Source: Tessaracoccus oleiagri
Lineage (GTDB): Bacteria; Actinomycetota; Actinomycetes; Propionibacteriales; Propionibacteriaceae
Assembly (NCBI RefSeq): GCF_900103275.1
Contig: NZ_FNGP01000001.1
Span: 558,001-622,000 of the forward strand
Length of the DNA: 64,000 nucleotides
Direction: 5' to 3'
Made by a program: the position numbers and the translations under genes. The stretch's first letter is position 1. Every line of letters starts with the position of its first letter. Of the stretch, positions 8,750 through 15,149 are shown piece after piece. Below the pieces are notes generated by a model. The model saw only the letters and a list, made by a program, of their open reading frames with translations. It had not been told where the DNA came from and did no database searches.

Positions 8750-9675
8750 CAGAAGTAGCCTTCCTTCTTGCGGTCTTCCATGGCGGCCTCGGTGAGGCGG
8801 TCGTCGGCGCGGGTGGCGCCGCGTTCGGTGATGCGGGTGAGGGCGACCTCCTGGATCACGTCCTCGACGGTGCGCGCGTCGGACTCGACGGCGCCGGTGC
8901 AGGACATGTCGCCGACCGTGCGGTAGCGGACGAGACGACGCTCGACGCGCTCCCCGTCGCGGGGGCGGGACACGTCCCCGACCGCCAGCCACATGCCGTC
9001 GCGCCGGAACACGTCGCGCTCGTGGGCGTAGTAGAGGGACGGCAGCGGGATGTCCTCGGCGGCGATGTAGCGCCACACGTCGAGCTCGGTCCAGTTCGAC
9101 AGCGGGAACACGCGGACGTGCTCGCCCGGCCGGTGCCGCGGGTTGTACAGGTTCCACAGCTCGGGCCGCTGGTTGCGCGGGTCCCAGGCGCCGAACTCGT
9201 CGCGCAGCGAAACCACCCGCTCCTTCGCACGGGCCTTCTCCTCGTCGCGGCGGCCGCCCCCGAAGACCGCGTCGAATCGGCCCTCGGCGATGGCGTCCAA
9301 CAGGGGCTGGGTCTGGAGCGGGTTGCGGGTGCCGTCGGCGCGCTCCAAGAGGCGGCCGTCGTCGATGTAGTCCTGCACTTTCGCGACGACGAGGCGCAGC
9401 TTCAGCCGCTCGACGGTGGCGTCGCGGTAGGCGATCACCTCGGGGAAGTTGTGGCCGGTGTCGACGTGCAGGACCGGGAACGGCACCGGCGCGGGCCAGA
9501 AGGCCTTGGCCGCGAGGTGGAGCATCACGATGGAGTCCTTGCCGCCGGAGAAGAGCAGCACGGGGCGCTCGAGCTCGGAGACGATCTCGCGGAAGATGTG
9601 GATGGACTCGGACTCGAGGGCCTGCAGGTGGCTGAGGGTCCGGGCCGGCGGAGGGGCGGTCTGGATGGCGGTCAC
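8749..9675 (-). CDS. cysD: Sulfate adenylyltransferase subunit 2 (or C-terminal half of a CysH-CysD reading frame)
   Basis: Catalytic PP-loop ATPase subunit of ATP sulfurylase. Seen: the PP-loop LLFSGGKDSIVMLH near residue 40, PFPVLHVDTGHNFPEV, FGGGRRDEEKARAKER, and LSNWTELDVWRYI, ending EDRKKEGYF as usual. Taken alone from GTG 9675 it is 308 residues, normal for CysD, with GAAGGAA 5-11 nt before the GTG as a plausible ribosome-binding site. However, there is no stop codon between cysH and this GTG: the frame is open from 10431 to 8749, so a 560-residue fusion is equally possible. Confidence 0.93.
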   Translation of the reverse strand: MTAIQTAPPPARTLSHLQALESESIHIFREIVSELERPVLLFSGGKDSIVMLHLAAKAFWPAPVPFPVLHVDTGHNFPEVIAYRDATVERLKLRLVVAKVQDYIDDGRLLERADGTRNPLQTQPLLDAIAEGRFDAVFGGGRRDEEKARAKERVVSLRDEFGAWDPRNQRPELWNLYNPRHRPGEHVRVFPLSNWTELDVWRYIAAEDIPLPSLYYAHERDVFRRDGMWLAVGDVSRPRDGERVERRLVRYRTVGDMSCTGAVESDARTVEDVIQEVALTRITERGATRADDRLTEAAMEDRKKEGYF

Positions 9676-10431
9676 GGGAGTTCCTTCGTCTTGCTGGTCG
9701 GTGTGGAGTCCGCACTCGGTCTTGGCGAACCCGGCCCAGCGCCCGGAGCGGGGGTCCTCGCCGGGCGCGACGGGGCGGGTGCAGGGCGCGCAGCCGATCG
9801 ACGGGTAGCCCTCGTCGAGCAGCAGGTTGACGGGGACGCCGTGGGTCGCGGCGTAGGCCATCACCTCGTCGGTGCTCCACGCCGCGACGGGGTTGATCTT
9901 CACCATCTGGTGGGCGGCGTCCCACTCGACGATGCCGGTGCCGGCGCGCAGGGCGTTGTCCTCACGTCGGACGCCGGTGACCCAGGCCTCGTAGGAGGCG
10001 AGTTCCCGGTTGATCGGCTCGACCTTGCGCATCGCGCAGCAGGACTGCGGGTCGCGCTCGTGCAGCCGGGGCCCGTACTCGGCGTCCTGTTCGGCGACGG
10101 TGAGCGCCGGGAGCGCCTCGACGATCCGCACGTCCACGGCGTGCGCCAGCGCGTCGCGGGTGCCGATGGTCTCCGGGAAGTGGTAGCCGGTCTGGAGGAA
10201 GAGCACGTCGACGCCGGGCAGGTGCCGGGCCGTGAGATGGGGCACGACGGTGTCGGCAGCCATCGAGCAGGCGACGACGAGGTGGCTGCCGAAGGTCTCG
10301 GCGGCCCAGGCGAGCACCTCGTCGGCGGTGGCGTCGGCGAAGCGGACCGCCGCCTCCTCGGCGAGGGCGCGCAACTCGTCGGCGCTGCGGACGCGGCCGG
10401 GGCCGTGTGCGGGTGGGGCGATCGTCGTCAT
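9676..10431 (-). CDS. cysH: APS (adenylylsulfate) reductase, no stop codon before cysD
   Basis: Reduces adenylylsulfate to sulfite with thioredoxin. The 252 residues before the cysD GTG form a complete CysH. Seen: the CC pair (C131-C132) and CAPC (C214-C217), the four ligands of the [4Fe-4S] cluster that marks APS reductases rather than PAPS reductases, and the catalytic ECGLH (Cys 240). PAPS-type enzymes lack the CC/CxxC set, so this organism should not need CysC. The frame runs into cysD through TDQQDEGTP without a stop. Its ATG overlaps the sulfite reductase stop by 4 bp. The thioredoxin pair at 30850-32118 could be the electron source. Confidence 0.93.
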
Positions 10432-12122
10432 CGGAGCGACTCCTCCTCGGCTCGGTGGGCCCAGCGGGAGAACGTCTCCCCGTCGGTGCGCTCGGCGAGG
10501 AAGTTCCGCACCACGCGCTCGACGTAGTCGGGCAGGTCGACGGCGGTCACCTTGAGGCCGCGCAGCGTGCGGCCGAGGCCGGGCTCGTCGCGGTCGCTGG
10601 AGGCGAGGCCCCCGCCGAGGTGCACCTGGTAGGCGAACTCGTTGCCGCCGTCGGGTCCCTTGGCGAGCTGCCCCTTAAGGCCGATGTCGGCGATCTGGAT
10701 CCGGGCGCACGAGTTGGGGCACCCGTTGACGTTGAGCGTGATGGGGGTGTCGATCTCCACGCCGGCGAGCCGCTGCTCGAGCGCGGCGATCGTGTCGCGC
10801 GCCGTGTCCTTCGTGTTGACGAAGCTGAGCTTGCAGAACTCGATGCCGGTGCAGGCCATCGTGTTGCGTCGGAAGGGCGACGGGGTGCCCGTCAGCCCCA
10901 GCGACTCGGCGCCGGCGAGCAACTCGTCGACGGCGTCGGGCTCGACGTCGAGGACGATCAGCTTCTGGTGCGGCGTGAGCCGGATCCGGCGCGAACCCGC
11001 CCGCTCGACGAGGTCCGCCAGCGCGGCGAGTCGGGTGCCAGAGGTGCGGCCGACGGTGGGCGCCAGGCCCACGTAGCGCCGGCCGTCCTTCTGAGTGTGG
11101 ACGCCGACGTGGTCGCCGGCCGTCCGCGCCGGGGCGGGGGCGGGCCCGTCGGGGAGACGGCGGCCGAGGTACTCGGTCTCCAGCACCTCGCGGAACTTCT
11201 CGGCACCCCATTCGGCCAGGAGGAACTTGAGGCGCGCCTTGTTGCGCATCCGGCGGTAGCCGTAGTCCCGGAAGATCCGCACCACGCCGTACCAGACCTC
11301 CGCGGCGTCGGCCTCGCTCACGAATGCCCCGAGCCGCTCGGCGAGCCGCGGGGTCGTCGACAACGCGCCGCCCACCCAGAGGTCGTAGCCGGGACCGAGT
11401 TCGGGGTGCACGACGCCCACCAGGGAGATGTCGTTGATCTCGTGGACGACGTCGAGGCTGGGGTGCCCGGTGATCGCGCTCTTGAACTTGCGCGGCAGGT
11501 TGGCCACCGTCTCGTCGCCGATGTAGCGGTCGACGATGTCACGGATCACGGGGGTGGGGTCGATGATCTCGTCCGCCGCGATGCCCGCCACCGGGGAGCC
11601 GAGGATGACGCGCGGGGTGTCGCCGCAGGCCATCGTCGTCATCAGGCCCGCGTTCTCGAGACGTCGCCAGATCTCGGGCACCGCCTCGATCGGCACCCAG
11701 TGCAGCTGGATGTTCTGGCGGTCCGAGATGTCGGCGGTGTCGCGGGCGAACTCGCTGGAGATGCCGGCGACGACGCGGAGCTGGTCGGTGGTGAGCGCCC
11801 CACCGTCGATGCGGACGCGGAGCATGAAGTAGCGGTCCGAGAGCTCCTCGTCGGTCCACTTGCCGGTGTGCTCGCCGCCGACGCCCTGCTTGCGCTGGGT
11901 GTAGAGGCCGAGCCAGCGGAAGCGGCCGAAGAGGTCCTCGTGCGGGATGGAGTCGAAGCCCTCGCGGGCGTAGACCTGCTCGATCCGGTCACGGACGGCG
12001 AGCGGGTTCTCCTTGGCCTTGAACACTTCGTTGGGGTTGAGCGGCTCGGTGCCGTCGACGAGCCACTGGCCGTTCGACTTGCCGGACGCGGAAAGGCGGA
12101 CGCGATCTGGGGTGGTGGTCAT
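10428..12122 (-). CDS. Assimilatory sulfite reductase (ferredoxin type), siroheme/4Fe-4S
   Basis: Reduces sulfite to sulfide with six electrons. 564 residues, the NirA/SirA family. Seen: two ferrodoxin-like halves, DRQNIQLHWV in the first, and the cluster/siroheme cysteines ACTGIEFCKLS (about residues 420-430) and NVNGCPNSCARIQ (about 462-475). Nitrite reductases share the fold; the operon with cysHDN makes sulfite the likely substrate. Start ATG 12122 has AAGGA six nt upstream; a longer open frame to 12176 lacks a site. The ribosome-binding site pairs with an upstream segment (see hairpin at 12123-12165), and the gene follows a Cys leader peptide. First gene of the sulfate operon. Confidence 0.93.
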   Translation of the reverse strand: MTTTPDRVRLSASGKSNGQWLVDGTEPLNPNEVFKAKENPLAVRDRIEQVYAREGFDSIPHEDLFGRFRWLGLYTQRKQGVGGEHTGKWTDEELSDRYFMLRVRIDGGALTTDQLRVVAGISSEFARDTADISDRQNIQLHWVPIEAVPEIWRRLENAGLMTTMACGDTPRVILGSPVAGIAADEIIDPTPVIRDIVDRYIGDETVANLPRKFKSAITGHPSLDVVHEINDISLVGVVHPELGPGYDLWVGGALSTTPRLAERLGAFVSEADAAEVWYGVVRIFRDYGYRRMRNKARLKFLLAEWGAEKFREVLETEYLGRRLPDGPAPAPARTAGDHVGVHTQKDGRRYVGLAPTVGRTSGTRLAALADLVERAGSRRIRLTPHQKLIVLDVEPDAVDELLAGAESLGLTGTPSPFRRNTMACTGIEFCKLSFVNTKDTARDTIAALEQRLAGVEIDTPITLNVNGCPNSCARIQIADIGLKGQLAKGPDGGNEFAYQVHLGGGLASSDRDEPGLGRTLRGLKVTAVDLPDYVERVVRNFLAERTDGETFSRWAHRAEEESLR

Positions 12123-12165
12123 GGTTCCTTCGGGGTTTGGGACATGAAGGGGCCCAAAAGGAACC
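12123..12165 (-). promoter_or_regulatory. RBS-sequestering hairpin of the sulfite reductase mRNA
   Basis: The ribosome-binding segment AAGGAACC just before the start codon (12130-12123 read leftward) is perfectly complementary over 8 bases to GGTTCCTT (12165-12158), with a 27-nt loop. When formed, it would hide the RBS and block translation of the whole operon. Pairing is seen; function is inferred. Confidence 0.6.
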
Positions 12166-12201
12166 GGGTATGGCAATGCACCGGGCTCTCACTGGGCCCG
12201 G
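12150..12201 (-). promoter_or_regulatory. Competing attenuator stems between Cys leader and sulfite reductase
   Basis: Stem 1: CCGGGC (12201-12196) with GCCCGG (12186-12181). Stem 2: GGGCCCA (12199-12193) with TGGGCCC (12156-12150). They share bases 12199-12196, so they exclude each other. Stem 2 also crosses the RBS hairpin (12165-12158 with 12130-12123), so forming stem 2 should free the ribosome-binding site, while stem 1 favours sequestration. The logic is that of a translation attenuator; how ribosome stalling at the Cys codon chooses between them is inference. Confidence 0.5.
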
Positions 12202-12228
12202 GTCTCTACAGGAGGAGGAGGTCGGGCG

Positions 12229-12315
12229 TCAGTTGCCCAGACACATGGCCGACGCAACGCGCGCCAGGTCGACGTGAGGTCGGCTCACGAGATCCTGTAC
12301 GCGGGTGGTCTTCAT
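12229..12315 (-). CDS. Cysteine-containing leader peptide of the sulfate-assimilation operon
   Basis: A 28-codon reading frame starting MKTTRVQDLVSRPHVDLARV and ending ASAMCLGN. The HVDLxRxxSAxC wording matches the short leader peptides that precede sulfur and cysteine genes across Actinobacteria (recalled family knowledge). It carries one Cys codon (TGT, 12243-12241) four codons before the stop. There is no Shine-Dalgarno site; a TAGCGT -10 box ends 7 nt before the ATG, so the transcript is probably leaderless. A CCTCCTCCTCC tract (about 12211-12221) follows the stop and could act as an anti-Shine-Dalgarno element. It lies 107 nt before the sulfite reductase start, so it is well placed to sense cysteine supply by ribosome stalling. 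Confidence 0.8.
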   Translation of the reverse strand: MKTTRVQDLVSRPHVDLARVASAMCLGN

Positions 12316-12322
12316 GGCGGGG

Positions 12323-12352
12323 ACGCTACATGACGATTCGGGTCACGAACAA
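12323..12352 (-). promoter_or_regulatory. Promoter of the Cys leader/sulfate operon
   Basis: -35 TTGTTC (12352-12347), 18-nt spacer, -10 TAGCGT (12328-12323), then 7 nt to the leader ATG, which fits transcription starting at or next to the A of the ATG. Confidence 0.55.
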
Positions 12353-12482
12353 GACCCGTCTCAAAATCCACCGATTTCGCTCGGATGAATTTCCGGCCGC
12401 GTGGCGATGCTGGCGGCGACCCCGGGGGCCACCTCGAGTTGCCGCGCCAGCCTCCTCACCAGCGACCCTTCCGGTGGGAGGG

Positions 12483-12504
12483 TTTGCACCAAGCTTGGTG
12501 CAAA
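12483..12504. promoter_or_regulatory. Perfect 22-bp palindrome upstream of osmC (probable operator)
   Basis: TTTGCACCAAG followed by its exact reverse complement. No T-run follows, so it is not a terminator. It lies 52 bp before the osmC start and upstream of the likely -10. A degenerate copy (12952-12969) lies before yaaA. The regulator is unknown; a dimeric MarR/TetR-type repressor would suit. Confidence 0.65.
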
Positions 12505-12555
12505 GTCTCCCAGCGGAGCCCTCGCGGCGGTTCGAGCCGGTCCTACGCTGTCCCC

Positions 12556-12972
12556 ATGAAGCAGAATCCTGTGGGCGTCTCTGTGACTCGCACCGGCGCT
12601 CGGACGTTCGTCGGGCGCACCAGTACAGGAGCGGAACTCCGGATCGGTTCAGGGGAGGGCGAGTTCGAGCCGACGGAGCTGCTGCTTCTCGCGCTGGCCG
12701 GCTGTGCCGCCAAGTCCGCCGAGACCCAGCTCGACCTCAAGCACGGCGACGGCACGCCCCTCGCCGTCACGGTGTCCGGCCAAGTGGGGGAGGACAACGC
12801 CTTCCACTCCCTCGAAGAGGTGATGGAGATCGATCTCGCCGCGATCGATCCCGCCCGACGCGACCGCATGCTCGAGGTGCTGGCTCGCGTCATCCACCGG
12901 CTGTGCACCGTCGAGCGCTCACTCGGCGCGCCGATAGAGGTGCGGCGCAGCTTTGCCCAACTTGGTGCATGA
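12556..12972 (+). CDS. OsmC-family peroxide-detoxifying protein
   Basis: 138 residues. OsmC/Ohr proteins reduce organic hydroperoxides with two reactive cysteines. Seen: one Cys in LALAGCAAKSAE (near residue 55) and the second in VIHRLCTVERSL (near residue 115), the usual spacing, though the second motif is LCTV rather than CPVS. ATG 12556 sits 6 nt after a TACGCT -10 box (12544-12549), so the mRNA is probably leaderless. A 22-bp palindrome precedes it. It could be a more general OsmC/YhfA-type protein rather than a true Ohr. yaaA, another peroxide-stress gene, follows by 26 bp. Confidence 0.85.
   Translation: MKQNPVGVSVTRTGARTFVGRTSTGAELRIGSGEGEFEPTELLLLALAGCAAKSAETQLDLKHGDGTPLAVTVSGQVGEDNAFHSLEEVMEIDLAAIDPARRDRMLEVLARVIHRLCTVERSLGAPIEVRRSFAQLGA
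12952..12969. promoter_or_regulatory. Degenerate second copy of the osmC operator, at the yaaA promoter
   Basis: TTTGCCCAACTTGGTGCA resembles the palindrome at 12483-12504 (right half CTTGGTGCA identical, left half with one change and a one-base gap). It lies in the last codons of osmC and overlaps the -35 region (TTGGTG, 12963-12968) of the yaaA promoter, whose -10 is TAGAAT (12987-12992), 6 nt before the yaaA ATG. Confidence 0.4.
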
Positions 12973-12998
12973 TCGCCGAACGTTCCTAGAATGGGTCA

Positions 12999-13769
12999 AT
13001 GCTCACCGTCCTGTCGCCCGCGAAGACGCTCGATTTCGAGACGAAGCTCATCACCAAGAAGCACTCCGAGCCGCGCCTGGTGGCGCAGTCGGCGGGGCTG
13101 ATCGAGATCATGCGGGAGAAGTCGCCGGGCGACGTCAAGGAGCTGATGTCCATCTCCGAGGAGCTGGCGACGCTCAACGTGCAGCGCTACCGCGACTACG
13201 AGCAGGAGCACACGACGAAGAACTCCCGCCCCGCGGTGCTGGCGTTCAACGGCGACGTCTACCAGGGGCTCCGCGCCACGGAGTTCGATGCCCGCGACCT
13301 CACGGAGGCGCAGAAGTCGCTGCGGATCCTGTCGGGGCTCTACGGGCTGCTGCGGCCGCTGGACCTCATCCAGCCGCACCGGCTCGAGATGGGGACGCGG
13401 CTCAACACGTCGCGCGGGCAGACGCTCTACGACTGGTGGGGCCACATCGTCACCGACCAGCTGCGACGGGACCTCGACGCGTCGCCGGGGTCCGACGTGC
13501 TGGTCAACCTCGCGTCGAACGAGTACTTCAAGGTGGTCGACGTCGACGCGCTGGGCGCCCGGGTGGTGAGCCCCCGCTTCGAGGACCGCGGCCCGGACGG
13601 CACGCCTCGGGTGGTCAGCTTCCACGCCAAGAAGGCGAGGGGCGCGATGGCGGGCTGGCTGGTGCGCAACCGCATCCGCACCGTCGCCAAGATCGTCGAT
13701 TTCGACGACCTCGGCTACCGGTACGACGAGGCGGCGTCCACCAGGGACCAGCCCGTCTTCATCCGCTAG
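12999..13769 (+). CDS. yaaA: Peroxide stress protein YaaA (UPF0246/DUF328)
   Basis: 256 residues, full length. In E. coli YaaA limits intracellular iron and DNA damage during H2O2 stress and binds DNA. Seen: N-terminal VLSPAKTLDFET, SGLYGLLRPLDLIQPHRLEMG in the middle, NLASNEYFKVV, and FHAKKARGAMAGW near the C terminus, all family hallmarks. TAGAAT lies 6 nt before the ATG (leaderless). Grouping with osmC and a shared operator-like element suggests common peroxide control, which is inference. It converges with the next gene, with one base between the stop codons. Confidence 0.92.
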   Translation: MLTVLSPAKTLDFETKLITKKHSEPRLVAQSAGLIEIMREKSPGDVKELMSISEELATLNVQRYRDYEQEHTTKNSRPAVLAFNGDVYQGLRATEFDARDLTEAQKSLRILSGLYGLLRPLDLIQPHRLEMGTRLNTSRGQTLYDWWGHIVTDQLRRDLDASPGSDVLVNLASNEYFKVVDVDALGARVVSPRFEDRGPDGTPRVVSFHAKKARGAMAGWLVRNRIRTVAKIVDFDDLGYRYDEAASTRDQPVFIR

Positions 13770-13770
13770 G

Positions 13771-14358
13771 TCACATGCCGGTCATCATGGCGCCCATGCC
13801 GAGCACCATGATGAGGATCATCAGCACGATGCCGACGATCGAGACGATGCTCAGGATCTTGCCGAGCAGGTAGCCGATCTTGAGGCCGCCGTCGAACCGG
13901 TACGGTGCGCCGGCCTCCACCTCGTTCTTGGCCTTGCCGCCGAGGTACCACGCGACGAACGACACCAGCGGCACGAAGAAGCCGAGGATGCCGAGAACCA
14001 GCACGGTGGTGGCCTGCGGGTGCTCGCCCTGGGGTTGCGCCCCGTAGCCGTACTGCTGCTGCGCCATGCCGTAACCGGGCTGCTGCTGGTAGCCGTAGCC
14101 GGAGTAGGGCTGCTGGCCGTACTGGCCCTGCTGCCCATACTGCCCCTGCTGGCCGTAGGGGTCCTGCCCGTACTGGCCCTGGCCGTAGCCGCTCTCCTGG
14201 CCGTAGCCGGCGGGATCCGCGTACGGGGACGCCTGACTCTGGGGCTCGGGGGCGCCGTAGGGCGACGGCTGGCTCTGCGGCGGGGCGTAGGGGTCGTCGC
14301 CGCCGAAGTTCGGCTGCTCGCCTGGTCCGCCCTGCGACGACTGTCCGTACTGAGACAT
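13771..14358 (-). CDS. Gln/Gly/Tyr-rich membrane protein (DUF4190-like), copy 1
   Basis: 195 residues. The first 115 are low complexity, dominated by repeats of the type YGQQGQYGQQ with Pro and Ser. They are followed by two membrane segments: TTVLVLGILGFFVPLVSFVAW (cut here into its core, about residues 120-140), a short cytoplasmic loop GGKAKNEVEAG, and a second hydrophobic stretch rich in Ile and Met ending GMGAMMTGM. The domain layout matches DUF4190-type proteins. The neighbour at 14393-15052 is a paralogue in the same orientation, so this is a tandem duplication. GGAAGGAAAA precedes the ATG. Function is unknown; the tail may be a disordered membrane-tethered region. Confidence 0.75.
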   Translation of the reverse strand: MSQYGQSSQGGPGEQPNFGGDDPYAPPQSQPSPYGAPEPQSQASPYADPAGYGQESGYGQGQYGQDPYGQQGQYGQQGQYGQQPYSGYGYQQQPGYGMAQQQYGYGAQPQGEHPQATTVLVLGILGFFVPLVSFVAWYLGGKAKNEVEAGAPYRFDGGLKIGYLLGKILSIVSIVGIVLMILIMVLGMGAMMTGM

Positions 14359-14392
14359 GGTTTTCCTTCCGGGGTGCTCTGCGTGTCCGAGG

Positions 14393-15052
14393 CTACATGC
14401 CGCCGTAGGTCGCGATGAAGGCCGCGATGATGAGCACGTAGATACCGACGACGGCGATGGTGATGACGCTGGCGACGATGCTGAGGATGTAGCCGACCTT
14501 CAGCGAGCCGTCCCAGCGGTAGGGCGCGCCGCGCTCGATCTCCTTCTTGGCCTTGCGTCCCATGTACCACCCGATGAAGGCGGGGATGGCGAAGATGAAG
14601 CCGAGGATCCCGAGTACGAGGACTGCTGTGGCGCGGGGGTGCTCGGCCGGGGCGCCCGCATAGCCGCCGTACCCCGGCGACGGGGTGCCGTAGCCCTGGC
14701 CGTAGGGCTGGGTCTGCCCGTACGACGGCGACGGCTGGGCGTAGGGCGACTGCTGGGCGTACGGCGACTGCTGGCCGTAACCCTGCTGCCCGTAACCCGA
14801 CCCGCCGTAGGGGGCTGGCTGCTGAGGCGGGGCCGGCGGCGTGCCGTACGAACGCTGCGGGTAGGGCTGCGTGGTCGGCTGCTGGTACAGCGGCTCGTCG
14901 CCGTAGGTGTTCGGCGTCGGCTGCGCGGAGGGGGAGGCTGCCGTCGGGGCGCCGGGGGAACTCGGCTGTCCGTAGGCGTCCTGGAAGTCGGGACCGGGAC
15001 CGCTCGTCGGCAGCACGGGTTCGGCGTCCTCGGGGCGCTGGTCTTGGCTCAT
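14393..15052 (-). CDS. Gln/Gly/Tyr/Pro-rich membrane protein (DUF4190-like), copy 2
   Basis: 219 residues, same build as the downstream copy: an acidic start (MSQDQRPEDAEPVLP), a long Pro/Gln/Tyr/Gly/Ser tail with repeats such as QQSPYAQQSPYAQPSPSYGQ, then ATAVLVLGILGFIFAIPAF as the first membrane segment, the loop MGRKAKKEIERGAPYRWDGS and a second segment. The loop GxKAKxEIExGAPYRxDG is shared by both copies, which shows paralogy and a conserved feature outside the low-complexity tail. Function unknown. It lies first of the two-gene unit, divergent from ptsI. Confidence 0.75.
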   Translation of the reverse strand: MSQDQRPEDAEPVLPTSGPGPDFQDAYGQPSSPGAPTAASPSAQPTPNTYGDEPLYQQPTTQPYPQRSYGTPPAPPQQPAPYGGSGYGQQGYGQQSPYAQQSPYAQPSPSYGQTQPYGQGYGTPSPGYGGYAGAPAEHPRATAVLVLGILGFIFAIPAFIGWYMGRKAKKEIERGAPYRWDGSLKVGYILSIVASVITIAVVGIYVLIIAAFIATYGGM

Positions 15053-15115
15053 GGGGCTCCTTCTGTCTCGTGCAAAGGATATTGGATGGTGGCCCAGCCC
15101 GGCGGGATGTGGATG

Positions 15116-15143
15116 TTGCGAAAATGCGAGCCACCTTTAGAGT
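15116..15143 (+). promoter_or_regulatory. ptsI promoter
   Basis: TTGCGA (15116-15121), 16-nt spacer, TAGAGT (15138-15143), then 6 nt to the ATG, consistent with a leaderless mRNA. Confidence 0.45.
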
Positions 15144-15149
15144 GGACCC

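Noticed and set aside
12123..12176. N-terminal extension of the sulfite reductase from an in-frame ATG at 12176
   Set aside because: The extension has no ribosome-binding site and the annotated ATG 12122 has AAGGA; the upstream codons fall in the attenuator hairpin.
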